From: Ciona intestinalis
Taxonomy: Eukaryota; Chordata; Ascidiacea; Phlebobranchia; Cionidae
Direction of reading: 5' to 3'
Length of the DNA: 64,000 nucleotides
Assembly (NCBI RefSeq): GCF_000224145.3
Contig: NC_020167.2
Coordinates: forward strand, 6,358,543 to 6,422,542
Below are positions 34,601-45,490 of the stretch, one piece after another. A program made the translations under genes and the position numbers. Numbering within the stretch: position 1 is the first letter of the stretch; every line of letters begins with the position of its first letter. The notes below the pieces were generated by a model that saw only the letters and a list, made by a program, of their open reading frames with translations, was not told where the DNA came from and did no database searches.

Positions 34601-37186
34601 GATACATGGTAAATACCAGACCTAAAAGTTAACTCTGCTTTGGTAGAGTTGTCAGTACTGTGTGGTGTAAATTTAATATATATATATAATATACATACAT
34701 ATATTGTATAAAAATTGTATATGTATTGTATATATATATATATTGTATTATAATAAATTGTATTTATATAAATATCAAAAAATTAACATTGCATTATGGG
34801 CCAAACAGTACACAAACAAAGCATTACCATACATTCAACTTTAGCTTAACTTTAATTACATATTATGATTATTAAACAATGTTTTACTTTGTATTATCTA
34901 ACACTATAACTTACACGATAGTCTTGGGAATTGCAACATTTGACGGCACAGCAGAAACCAGAGTGAACAATAGTGATGATGAACTCCATGAAGGCAAGCA
35001 CAGCAAGAACAGCATAAATTATCAAAGTTTGATTCTGAAATTACATAATTATATATAATGTTGTAAAATAATACTACCGCCTTTTTGGCAGATAATTATA
35101 GACTGAGTCTTAAGATTAGACTAAGGATTACCAGGTACTATTGTGGCTGTGTGTATCTTTCGTAAAGGTATTTAATGGCAGTTACCAGTTACTCTAACCC
35201 AGTGGTCACGAATGGGTTGTCTAAATTGTCAGGCATACCAAAAAGTAAGGTATACAAAAAAGGAAACCCATAATCTTAAATAGGGGGCTACACAGTAAAA
35301 ATGTTACTACAAGTTGTAACAAAAAAGCGTTTTTTTAGTAAACTTCTTATTTTAAGTAGTAAGCACGGACAATAAATAAGAAAGATGCACAATCCTACGA
35401 TAAAATTTTGACAAAATTACAATATAGTGCCGCAAATCCTGAAGTTGGCTCCCCCACCTTGCCACCCCAGATCGGTGCTTCTTGTTTGTGCATTTCTGAT
35501 TAATTTATGCCAGTGCAATATACTGTATATTTCATTAACACTTAAGCTCCATTTAACCTACCAGGAAACTTTTCACTTCAACCATCGCTGGGTCAGAAGG
35601 TTCAAAAATGGTACCGATAGAATCCCTAGTTAACACAGTCATGGCTCCAGAGATTCCAGCAGAAGTCAAGCTTTGAAGAATCGCCATGGAACCCGCGGTT
35701 ATTGCAGCAAAAATAGTAATAACCAAGGCCCCAGTTATCTGCAAAGTAAATAAACAGTGCATACCATAAGAAAGATATCAAATAATTCAGGCAGCGTAGA
35801 TAAGGCAAAATAATTTAAAGTAGTAATTTGCCTTTGCTACTTATGGAAAAGTATTAGTTAAAGAACCTGTCTGCTATTGTAATTAAATAAAAAACCTAAT
35901 TTACAGACGTGGCCAGTAGCGCAGCAAAAAAAAAAATTTTGTAATTTTTTTTGATTAAAATCCCCCCAATTTTTTTTCTGGCTGCGCCACTGGACATGGC
36001 AAAGCAGCATCAGTTTTTATACACCTTGTGCTTGCTTACAAGTAACAAAAAATGTACCTGTGTAGACTAAGTAATAAAATTTTGGGGAAATTTATTTAGT
36101 AGCAGCATCGAGCCTAGAACCCTAAACCTCTGCGATGAAGGAAGACATGCACACCACAATATATTATAAGAAGTACAGCTAGAGCTTACTGGGCAACTGG
36201 ACGGTCGTCTTCCACTTACAACACCAAGGATACCAGCCACAATGTACTGAAGAAATAGGAAAAAATATTATTTCATTTTATAATGCATATGTTAACCTTC
36301 AGTGTAGAATGATACCACAAACCAGAAAGTTTTATGGGGATAATTTTAAGTAAGATATGGGTGCTAGTGAAGAGTCTTCCCCCCACCTTATTTGCTAACC
36401 ACTAACCCCCTAACTATTAACACCTAACCCCCTAATCTAGGGGTTAGTGGTTAGAAAATAAGGTGCGGGAGGGGTAGATTCTTCACTAGCACCAAGATAT
36501 GGCATATAATGCTTTAAACTGCTTACGAGTTACAATGTATGTAACTACGCAAGTAATTATTTTGATGTGATTTTTTTACATTGTAAAATATATTTGACAA
36601 TTTAAAAAAAACTCATTGGGGATCACTGGGTTGGAGAAATTGTCGTTGTGGGAATTAAAGTAACTTGCATGTGAAAAGTTACTTACCCATAATCCAGATC
36701 CAATACCACTATATATATAGTAAGCTGCAGAGTTCACACTTGGTTGGGTCTGTTGATCAGCTTGGCTTAAAATAGCAGTTGCATTTGCCAGAACTACAGA
36801 ACTTAAAATGATGCTGAGCACTCCAATGAAAATTTGCAAGCACTATAAAGGAAAAAAATAATATGTTAAGTACTTAAGCTGATCATATACCTTACTTGTC
36901 CTAGAATCTAGATTATAGTTGATTTTTATTGCCTCTGCTGGCTCTGCATGCAACAAAAAGCCAGTTTTTCTTCTTTTTGTATCAAATAAAACACCACTGG
37001 CACTAAGGCATAAGGGTGCACACAAACTTAATCGATACGCACATTATACATGTAGGCCCACCCCTTAAATACAAAGATCATGTGTCTACTTACCCCCAAA
37101 ACGGTGTATGCCGTTTTATATTTCTTTCCTGGAAGTTCAGGTTCAACAGGGTAGATAACCGGTTGGGTTGTGTAAGTAACTGACAT
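31654..37186 (-). CDS. MS4A/CD20-like tetraspan membrane protein B, 252 aa
   Basis: Nine coding exons: 37094-37186, 36687-36842, 36190-36246, 35562-35738, 34915-35034, 34121-34187, 33475-33500, 33115-33156, 31654-31674; all phases agree. The cytoplasmic N-terminus (MSVTYTTQPVIYPVEPE) leads into TM1 (LGCLQIFIGVLSIILSSVV), then TM2 (GIGSGLWYIVAGILGVVSG followed by RRP), TM3 (GALVITIFAAITAGSMAIL) and TM4 (LIIYAVLAVLAFMEFIITIV). After TM4 there is a Cys cluster near SGFCCAVKCC, a possible palmitoylation site, and a Gln/Pro/Tyr-rich tail with SPSPNY. As in gene A the third coding exon is 57 nt and the last is 21 nt (encoding DKAGLV), which supports tandem duplication. Function unknown beyond membership of the MS4A tetraspan family. 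Confidence 0.85.
34675..34755. repeat. TA-rich microsatellite
   Basis: Interrupted TATATA and TGTATA runs in an intron of MS4A-like gene B. Confidence 0.8.
35170..35290 (+). repeat. SINE fragment
   Basis: Contains CTAACCCAGTGGTCACGAAT, GGTTGTCTAAATTGTCAGG and the AAAGTAAGGTATAC segment of the SINE body. It lies in an intron of MS4A-like gene B. Confidence 0.6.
36352..36502. mobile_element. foldback element with 9-bp target duplication
   Basis: A 133-bp element (36361-36493) begins GTGCTAGTGAAGAGTCTTCC and ends TAGATTCTTCACTAGCACC. Its two arms of about 50 bases are inverted copies, meeting near CCCCTAATCTAGGGG. Identical AAGATATGG direct repeats flank it (36352-36360, 36494-36502). A 9-bp duplication fits Mutator-like elements; assignment is inference. 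A related end occurs near 25040. Confidence 0.75.
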
Positions 37187-37571
37187 TTCCTTTGAAACTT
37201 ATAAAACAAATCGGCTACAAATCTAATTTCAATTTCTAAAGACAAAATAGTATACAGTTAAATCATCAGATATGATTTATTTGAATTAACATCGATAAAC
37301 TGCGATTATACTGCATAGGATCATAAAAGGCATTAATTGCATAATACATTTTCTTAACTGCTATGGCATTAAAATGCCCCCATATATAACACGAACCGAA
37401 CTAAAACAGAAATCAAATAACGTTTATCTGACGCGCAGTAGTCGTGTTGAAAATCGAAACCAGCAGAGGCATGTTGTTTTGACGTCACAGACAAGCAGCT
37501 GAAAAAGGCGACGAGGAGCGAAAGAAGAAACAACAAATGTCACAAATCTAAGAAGAGATTCCCTCTATCTC

Positions 37572-37583
37572 TGCGCATGCGCC
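37572..37583. promoter_or_regulatory. NRF-1-type site TGCGCATGCGCC
   Basis: Matches the palindromic NRF-1 consensus (YGCGCAYGCGCR) in the GC-richer block about 390 bp upstream of the MS4A-like gene B start codon. Function is inferred from motif only. Confidence 0.4.
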
Positions 37584-38132
37584 AGTGGGTGGCGAATCAC
37601 AGGTCTCAGGTCGCCAAGAGAAGTAGTTCGGTTCAGGGCAAAAACGTGATAAAGAGAATAAGCTGCGCTCTTTAATCAATCACACATTAGCTTCGGGGAA
37701 AACCAATTCTTCAGGCAAGACCTTGGGCAAGACTGCTTACGTAAGGCTGAAATTGCTCACAAAAATGTAAGAATGTCTGCCTATATTCCATCATACCAGC
37801 GCAACTGTGTTTGATAGATTAACCAACGGTACCTTAAATGCTATAAACATTAATCATGTCGCTGTACTGTAAACAGGCAAAACTTATTCTAGGTTTACCA
37901 ATATAAACTCATTCTAGGGTACACTAATATAAAAACCACGGCCACTTTGACTCATTTACGCCCGCAGGCGGTTAAACATCTCAATACCAACCTACATCAG
38001 TGAGAACAGCTTAAAAAAAACAAATATAATGTCTATAACGTAATCCTAATTTTATTACTTTACTGTTATGCTTCATCGCATGAAGAATTAGTAATTACTT
38101 TGTTTCAGAAAAAAAAGTGGTAAAATCTGAAT

Positions 38133-38225
38133 TGAATGTAACTTATTATCCTCGCGTGTTAAAGCAACAATGGTTGTGTTCTGTTTCATACACCTCATGC
38201 TGCTTCTGAGTTACCATATAGTATT
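38133..38225 (-). repeat. SINE fragment (3' part)
   Basis: GAATGTAACTTATTATCCTC, then TGTTCTGTTTCATACACCTC and ATGCTGCTTCTGAGTTACCA on the plus strand correspond to the inverted SINE tail. Confidence 0.6.
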
Positions 38226-38404
38226 TACCTGGTTGAAATGACTTGGTTATTAATCATAATAAATTAACTCTCAGTAATTTTAAATTAAATTATATTACAT
38301 ACACAATGAATGCGAATATAAGATCAAAAGTGTCACCCAAACAGTTAAATTAAAGATACAATTATACAGCAATGCAATACAGACAATGGGTAATGCACAT
38401 ATTA

Positions 38405-41400
38405 TTAACACCATTCTTTATCTTGCGGCAAGTCATAACCAATTGCTTTCCTAGCCTTGTCCATTATATCTACAATGTCTTGAGTGGCATCCAGGGTTAG
38501 AGCAGGTGACTCAGTTAGGCCTGTACAGATAAAAGGATTGAAAACTGAAAAATGTAGCAAGGTCTACCTAAGTGTTATCAGCCAAGACACAAAATGAAAA
38601 TTGCTAAAAACAATGTACCACTGGATTGTCCAAATTGACAGTCAAAATAAACCAGCCACAAAGTTATAAACATAGTAACCCTAATACCCTTTTTGCATGG
38701 TAAAAAGTTAATGCGAATAGCGATTTTCTTTACTCGCATAATGCAGTTAACAACCAACCTTCTACAGCAGATGACATGCTTATGACCTTATGCGTGTTAA
38801 CTTTGTGTTTGCGAGTAAATATGCGAGTACGTATGCGCATAAAAGTGACCATGCAAAAAGGGTATAAGTCAGCAGGAGGTGTATAAATTGTCTTCCATCT
38901 TATAACTGGTAACTCAAAATCGGGCACAAGGTGCAAGAAACAGCAACCATGTTATGAATTTTGTTCTTTACCCAACTGTTTGCAAAATTAAATGAGTGAC
39001 GATACATTCATTTATTTGTCAAAGCAGTCATTTTACTTTTAAACCCACCTTCCATTATGCACCTTCTAACTTCTTCAGCTTCATATTTTAAACCTTGGCT
39101 GTTCCGGAAGTTGAATTTACTCCCTTCTAAAGTTGGTATTGGTGGCAATTCAAATTCAAACACTTGGGTTTCTTGATATTTCACGGAAACCTCAATTCTG
39201 CTCGGGCACCAAAGTGGAAAACACACCTGAAAAATTATTGTGTATTTGATTTTGTTCAGTTGTTTTTAAAATTAAAATTAATGGCCATTTATATTCTAAA
39301 GTCACTTTGTGTTTGGGTTACGTATTTAATCATGTTAAATATTTTTATTAAAAATGAAGAAAACCAATGCTTACAAAGTTATATAGAGCATGTTTAAAAC
39401 AGTTAAAATACATCTGACATACATTATTTACGTACTAATTTTTTAACATACCAATTCTAATTAGAAAAATGTCATCTTATTTGTTTTGAAACTGATGTTC
39501 GAAAATTAAAATTAACAAGGATTTTTATGCACCCAATTCTAGTATCTCCTACATAACTTACACGTATTGATCCCTTACTGCCACTAATCACAGCATCATT
39601 GGGCAGATTCTCCACTATAGAGGTGCTAGCAACAGCTGTCTTGTTGTTGGAGTATTTCAACATGATATGAACCTTAGTGTCCACACCTGATTCCTGAAAA
39701 ATACAATGACATGAATATGTAGACACATGCATCGTGTTTTTTTTTAGTAAAATCTGGGTAACATTGTTAAAGTGCAGTTTCACTCATAGTCGTCAAACAT
39801 AGGAGACATTACTGATTAATTTTGTTAATAAAGTTTACTTTGACTATGCTTCTTATATAGACACTAAACAGTAAGGTAAAGTTGTGTTCAGTTGTAAAAC
39901 TAGGGTGGTAAAGATAAAATGGCAGTAATATTGCCAATAAATTCCTATATGTGTATAGAAGACATAGAAATTTTCTACATAAAAAAATAACTACGAGTGC
40001 ACAAAAAAGTGCTGAGTGGAATTGTAAATAGCATACAGAGGACAAAGCAAACGCAGACTGATCTGCAAACAATTGATCGTGAGAAAACAGAAAAAATATT
40101 CAAGAGTGCGAGAATATTCTACCCTAACAATAAGTACAGGAAATGCTGTGTAATACATGAGATTTTCTATGAAGACAGAATTCATATATATATTAATCCT
40201 TGCGCTGTGGGTTAATCTATAGTTATAACATTATAACATAGGAGTTAACAAGCTATAGTAGCTGATTGCATGAACTGTGTTGTGAGTTTATACATCTTGT
40301 GAATGCTTACAACTTTACAAGTTACCAAGCATTAAACGTTATAGATAATTGGGGCAGAGTTCTAACCAATGTACTCATGTACAAGAATCACATAAAATCA
40401 AATAAAAACACAAACTCACTGGTAAAAGGGACCCCATTGACATTTGTTCAACTGGTGTCTCATTGAAAACAAATTGTGCGAACTGTACAGCATATACACC
40501 TGAAACATTAAAAAAAATTACTTTTAATAATCAATTACCAACAATTATAAACAGTTATAAGAGATCAAATGGTTTCTTCTTGACAGATCCATCAAACCTC
40601 TTTAAGCCTAAGCATTATAAAAGATAAAAAAAAAAGTTATCAACAAAACAACTTACATGAATATTTTAACAAAATATTAAAAAATATTAACAAAATTGGT
40701 TAAAAAAATAACAAAACAACTAAAAATATTAAGAAACAAAAACATTTAAAATCTTAATAAACATATACATTTGTCTCACCTCTGTCCAACAAAGCACCTC
40801 CAGCCAATTCCTTTTCCGCAACTCGTGGCACAAGTTTATCAGAAGACTCACCAAAACTTGCCTGAACATGTTTAGCTTCACCAATCACTTTGTCATCGAG
40901 AAGTTTACGAACATGACGGTAGGCAGGAAAGTAACGACTCCAAATTGCCTTTGAAAAAAAATCTCATTTAACTGGCTAGTATTTTTTAGATTGTCTAAGC
41001 ACTCTAATGCAAGTTAAGTTAAAATAAAAGAACGTCACTTATTTATTCTCACATGACGAGCTTTAAAAGTTATAACATAAATTTTCTACCTTTTAACCAA
41101 TATGATCCAAAAGGACTATTTGATAAAGCATGTCATTAAGTAATAAATATCCTATAATGAGTGAAACAGTGTTTAAATAATAAATACTTTCAATTATATA
41201 ACTCAATGAGTGGTACATATTTTAATTTTCTATTTATAATTGAGAACCCAAAATTGCATTTTGTGATGTGAAAATACATTTCAGACAAAAAGGCTCCTTG
41301 GTAGAACCTGAACCCATAACCCTTGATATACATCGTCAAACCACAGTTCTTATACCTCCATCAAGAAAAGCTTCTTTTCTCGAGCAAAGGAAATAAGACT

Positions 41401-42275
41401 CTTTGCTTCGCCACCAGTCACACACATTGGCTTCTCACATAAAACATGCTTGCCAGCTTCAAGCATCATTTTCGTCACCCTGTAATGCTGAGTGTGTATG
41501 GCACCAACATACACAACATCTGCAAAAACAAACAGCTTGTAAATTGTGTTGGTTTGATCATTTATATCAACAGGAGTGGGGATTTAAGTGACTTACCCAT
41601 GGTTGCCAGTGATTTAGGAAATTTTAAGTGCTTGGATGAGCAGACATTGACTTTTGTCTGCATGGTCTTTTTTCTTTATTGCTAGGTTACTATATATTTT
41701 ATAAAAGTGGATTTGGCCAACTTTGTTTAAAGGTTTAGCTGTTTTATATTTTTATTACCAATATTTTTGTCAGAAGCTAATTCTTCATAAGATGAGTAAC
41801 AATTAGGAATCGAAAACAGTTCAGCAAACTTCTCCGCTCTGTCAATATCTCGTGCTGCTACTGCATGAACCTGAAATTATCATTAGCTGTTTTGATTTTA
41901 CGGTACAGTTAGGAAAATTATTTGGAAAACACTAAACCTGTAGTGTCAGATGTTACTGCATGCGCCTGAACAAATTTAATACTTGTCGTACATTTATATC
42001 AGTTTCACATTAACGCATATTACTTCAAATAGCATATTTTTATGCATGAACATAAATGATAATAAATGTATATATTTAAAAATACATTAATACAAAATCT
42101 ATACATTTTACAACAAAAAATATTAACAATATTGTTAATTAACGATAAATATGTGCAGTTTATTTTAATTACTCACCTGATGCTCAGTAGATGGTAAATT
42201 TTGCAGTGAGAGAACAAAATCATTACTGATTTTTCCAGCGGAACAAATCCCCCATCTTAATAATTCCCCTTTCAT
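38405..42275 (-). CDS. DHDH: trans-1,2-dihydrobenzene-1,2-diol dehydrogenase-like oxidoreductase, 349 aa
   Basis: Eight coding exons: 42177-42275, 41759-41870, 41356-41519, 40780-40948, 40420-40499, 39562-39693, 39049-39226, 38405-38520; phases agree. It belongs to the Gfo/Idh/MocA family. The N-terminal Rossmann region starts [10 protein letters not shown], variant of the usual glycine-rich nucleotide loop. [12 protein letters not shown] and [11 protein letters not shown] follow, with the family EKP lysine at residue 100. The C-terminal domain has GGALLDRG, a GSIR turn and [13 protein letters not shown], then [19 protein letters not shown] and an end close to the vertebrate enzyme ([11 protein letters not shown]). 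Vertebrate DHDH oxidises dihydrodiols and some sugars with NADP+ in the cytosol. Length is close to the roughly 334-residue mammalian enzyme. Substrate cannot be read from sequence; family assignment is firm. Confidence 0.92.
38570..38960 (+). repeat. SINE split by an inserted MITE
   Basis: SINE body words (CCACTGGATTGTCCAAATTG, and later ATAACTGGTAACTCAAAATC with GGGCACAAGGTG) lie on either side of the inverted-repeat element at 38686-38863. It is in the last intron of DHDH. Confidence 0.6.
38686..38863. mobile_element. 178-bp inverted-repeat element nested in a SINE
   Basis: Termini ACCCTTTTTGCATGGT (38686-38701) and ACCATGCAAAAAGGGT (38848-38863) are perfect inverses. TA dinucleotides overlap both edges, consistent with a TA target site. 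Internal sequence has GCGAATAG/ATGCGCAT-rich subterminal repeats and no ORF. Confidence 0.75.
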
Positions 42276-42784
42276 ATTATTATGCAAGTATACGAACAAC
42301 TGTATAAACTAACATAAATTCCTGCACAGTATGCACTTTTGAAATTGGCGATGACGACGCATTTTTTTCGCATTCTCTCATATTCTGCATTTCTCTAACC
42401 GCAAATAAATTCTGGGAAAAAAACTCTCGGAATTTGGTATTCCCCTAAGCAAAAACATAAACCGGACACGTTAATCTGAAAGTTTCGCGAATTAATAGTG
42501 CCTTGCACAATAGTTTTTACGAAGCCGTAAATATATATAAATTTAAATATTTACGCGTAAATTTTTATACTTACATAACATCGGCAACAGTTGTTCATGT
42601 AAAAAGTAACGACCAAACAACTATAAATTTCACAATTTTGAAACTATACAACTAAGCTACAAATGGTAAAAAATTATAAAATTTAAGAATAAACCAGGCA
42701 ACAGTACAAACAATTGATGTCACATATTACAAACTCTCTTACAAAATATGCTACATTTATTCATAAATTTATAAAGCTTTATTA
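42276..42784. other. spacer between DHDH and APLF
   Basis: 509 bp, no coding exon. It holds the DHDH 5' flank and the APLF 3' end; AATAAA on the minus strand is at 42778-42783, next to the APLF stop. Confidence 0.5.
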
Positions 42785-45019
42785 TCAATCAGAATCCATT
42801 ATGATGTCATCTTCTAGTTCCTCATCGCTCTCACTTTCCACTTTTTGTTTCTTTTTCTTATCAACAGAAGGATCCCAATCTGAATCCTCATCTATGATTT
42901 CTAAATATCTCGGTTAATGACCNNNNNNNNNNNNNNNNNNNNNNNNNNNNNNNNNNNNNNNNNNNNNNNNNNNNNNNNNNNNNNNNNNNNNNNNNNNNNN
43001 GTGGGCGTATGTGTCTTGGGCAGACACTTAAACGGCATGCTCCAACCCATGGGTCACTAATAGGTTGTCCAAATTATCAGCCATACATTAAAAAAATCTC
43101 CCAAAAATAATCACCCACAAATAACATACTTGGTAACTCGTAAGCTGGCACGAGGTGTTAAACCCGTGTTATAACGACTGTCGTTTTCCGGCCACACGGG
43201 GATAAAGTAAAGTAAGTTACATTCATTACATTCATTCATTAATTATAAACTTGTTCCAAATGTCAAAATAAAACATGCATGTCTTCTTATATACTAGACA
43301 TACATGATGTATGCTTACTGTCCAGTTACACATGGGTGTATTTTTATACACCGCAAAGACATATTTACTCCATAGTATTCATGGGAAGTTTTAACAGCCA
43401 TGTAATTGGCCTTACCTTCTTCTGAATCATCAACGAAACTATCATCATATTCATCATCACTATCCCCATTGTGAGGTTTCAATGCTGTTTGTCTTTTTGG
43501 AACTTTTCTTTTTGTATGTTTAAACTGCTTCCTATATTTTAAGATAGAAAACATATAAAACACCACACAAGAATTTTAACATCCTCCATTACTTACTTCT
43601 AACATTCTTCATTATAGTTTCTTACATGCCGTTTTACCATTACTTTCCATGTTATGTAATAATACATTACACACATCATACTTTAACAAGTAAACATACA
43701 TAAATATATATGACATCACATAGTATGTATGACATCACATATAAATATATGACATCACACTCAAGTATATGACATCACTCTCCCACACCTTACCTATGCA
43801 AAGGGTTCCTCCTGTAGCAATCCAAGCCATACTCACATTCAGGTTTATCTTCATCTTCATCTGATCCGGGAGGAGACTCGTAATCTGAATCTCCCGGATG
43901 ACTTAACTCAGAGAAATGGTTCGGATTTTTTCGATAGCAAGATCGGCCAAACACACAAGGTTCTCTTCTTGATGTTGATGGTGTTTGATTGACGAGTGAG
44001 TTTTGATTGGCAGGTGAAGTTTGATTGACAGGTGGGATTTGACTGACCGATGAGTTTTGATTGGCAGGTAAGTTTTGATTGGCAAGTGAAGTTTGGTTGA
44101 CATGTGAATTTCGATGGATAGGTAAAATTTGATTGATAAGTGAATTTTGTCTGATAGGTGATTTTTGATTGACAGGTCGACATTCAGTGTCATCAGGTTC
44201 TGAAATGCGATCAGGGGTTAAATCTGATTCATCATCTGCAGTTGATTTAGCATCACTGAAGTGGCTATCATTTAAAATACCGTTGGCATCACTGGAATTG
44301 CTTTCAACATCATCCAATTCGTTTTCTTTCTCATGTTTCACAGATTCCTTTGCATTATAATGGCTTGTAGGTTCCTGTTCACTAAATATATCATCATCAC
44401 TTACATTTTCATTGCACTGTGATAAATTTTGTTCAGTTTTTAAATCACCGCTGCTATTTTGTTCATCAGTTTTCAAAACTTTGTTGTTATTATTCATCCA
44501 TGAAGGCAGTTTCCTTTTCTTGGAAACTTTAGGAGTTTCTTCAGTGTTAGGCGGCTGATTGTTAGTCTTAGGAAACAACTTTTGACTTTTATTAAATATT
44601 TTTGGTTTCACATGTAAAGAATTTTCTCCTTCATTTATTTGGCATAATTTTGTTTCTTCACTAGCACTAGCAACATCTTTGTTACTGCTGTTATTTGAAT
44701 CATCCTGTAGGGATACTTTGTATTTATACTTGTTTTGCAACAATGAAAATTCATCCCCAGTTGTTAACCTAACTGAACCACCCTTTTTTAGCAAAAGTTT
44801 TTTCCCTGATGCTTTCAAAAACACAAAACAAGGATTAGCATGAGTGGAACTTATAACCAGTTTGTTTTCTTTTAATTCCAACACAGCGTGTGTTCTTGAG
44901 ACTTTCTTATCATCTACTTTAAGGAAGCCACCTCTACCAAGCGTTGTATTTCCTTCATTAATTCGTAGCTCGCCACTTTCGTCTACATCTTGTCTTTGAA
45001 TTGAACAATTTGTTGCCAT
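42785..45019 (-). CDS. APLF: aprataxin and PNK-like factor, 485 aa
   Basis: Coding exons: 43794-45019, 43416-43531, 42785-42900; phases agree. The N-terminal FHA domain (about residues 1-105) shows LGRGGFL and VSRTHAVLEL, the phosphothreonine-binding elements used to dock on XRCC1/XRCC4. Two PBZ zinc fingers follow: CVFGRSCYRKNPNH with HPGDSDY (about 355-380) and CEYGLDCYRRNPLH completed by QFKH across the exon junction. The acidic C-terminus (SDDEYDDSFVDDSEE, then SESDEELEDD) matches the histone-chaperone tail. In vertebrates APLF binds poly(ADP-ribose) through the PBZ fingers and supports non-homologous end joining. Length is close to human (511). The start MATNCS is preferred over an in-frame TTC-preceded ATG nine codons upstream because an acceptor-like TTTTTAG lies between them. 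A 78-N gap falls in intron 2. An 18-bp minisatellite encodes the linker before PBZ1. Confidence 0.93.
42923..43000. other. assembly gap (78 N)
   Basis: Run of N within APLF intron 2; one side continues directly into a SINE copy, a common cause of assembly breaks. Confidence 0.99.
43001..43245 (+). repeat. SINE, most complete copy
   Basis: Begins at the gap with GTGGGCGTATGTGTCTTGGG, then GGCATGCTCCAACCCATGGG, GGTTGTCCAAATTATCAGCC, CTGGCACGAGGTGTTAAACC, CGACTGTCGTTTTCCGGCCA and a tail AAGTTACATTCATTACATTC. It lies in APLF intron 2. Confidence 0.7.
43255..43370 (+). repeat. tandem-repeat family unit(s)
   Basis: Contains CTTCTTATATACTAGACATA, GATGTATGCTTACTGTCCAG and GGGTGTATTTTTATACACCG, the same ~70-80 bp repeat as at 22565-22850. 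Confidence 0.45.
43984..44178 (-). repeat. 18-bp coding minisatellite in APLF
   Basis: About eleven diverged 18-bp units, consensus close to TTTTGATTGGCAGGTGAG on the plus strand, encode six-residue repeats of the type (V/A)NQ(T/N)S(P/L). All three minus-strand frames are open across the array. It forms the low-complexity linker just before the first PBZ finger. Confidence 0.85.
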
Positions 45020-45490
45020 TACAATAGAGTGTTGTTCTAAAAACACAAATATTTGTGGCTATTATCGTATAGTCGTATATTTCGTAATTTCACCTTTTAA
45101 TTACGGAAAATGTACATTATGCATGTTTTTTTAATTAAATAAACATATAAAGGCTAAACTTACCTCTTAACCGTATGTATATCGCTATTTAAACTGACAT
45201 AACCTCTTGCTTTAGTTTCCGTCACATACTCTAGTAAATTTCGCGCGAAACAACGGGGACTACCCAATATTAGGGTAACTCCCATTACCGACACAACAAA
45301 CCATAAACATTTTTTAAAATGTGATTACGAATTCTTTATTAATTTCTTGCATACAATGTAAAATAAAAATTACTCCTACAAATTTCTTTAGTTTAAAAAG
45401 CATAAATCTAAAAAACTGAATGTATAATAAAAGCAATTTCATTAAATTGGGTAACATTCTTATTACCTTGACAGGGGATCCTCTAGATCG
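45020..45490. other. APLF 5' flank up to gap, ending in polylinker-like bases
   Basis: No coding exon. An acceptor-like site at 45037-45038 precedes the APLF start. The last bases before the gap, GGGGATCCTCTAGA at 45474-45487, match a BamHI-XbaI cloning polylinker. Confidence 0.5.

Larger units (their letters stand above)
37187..38404. other. intergenic with promoter-like block upstream of MS4A-like gene B
   Basis: No coding exon. A GC-richer block at about 37430-37640 includes TTTTGACGTCACAG (CRE-like) near 37479 and an NRF-1-type site at 37572-37583. A SINE fragment lies at 38133-38225. Confidence 0.45.

Noticed and set aside
43903-44193. Extra minus-strand frames of 91-96 codons in APLF
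   Set aside because: Open only because the 18-bp minisatellite lacks stops in every frame; the FHA-PBZ frame is the real one.
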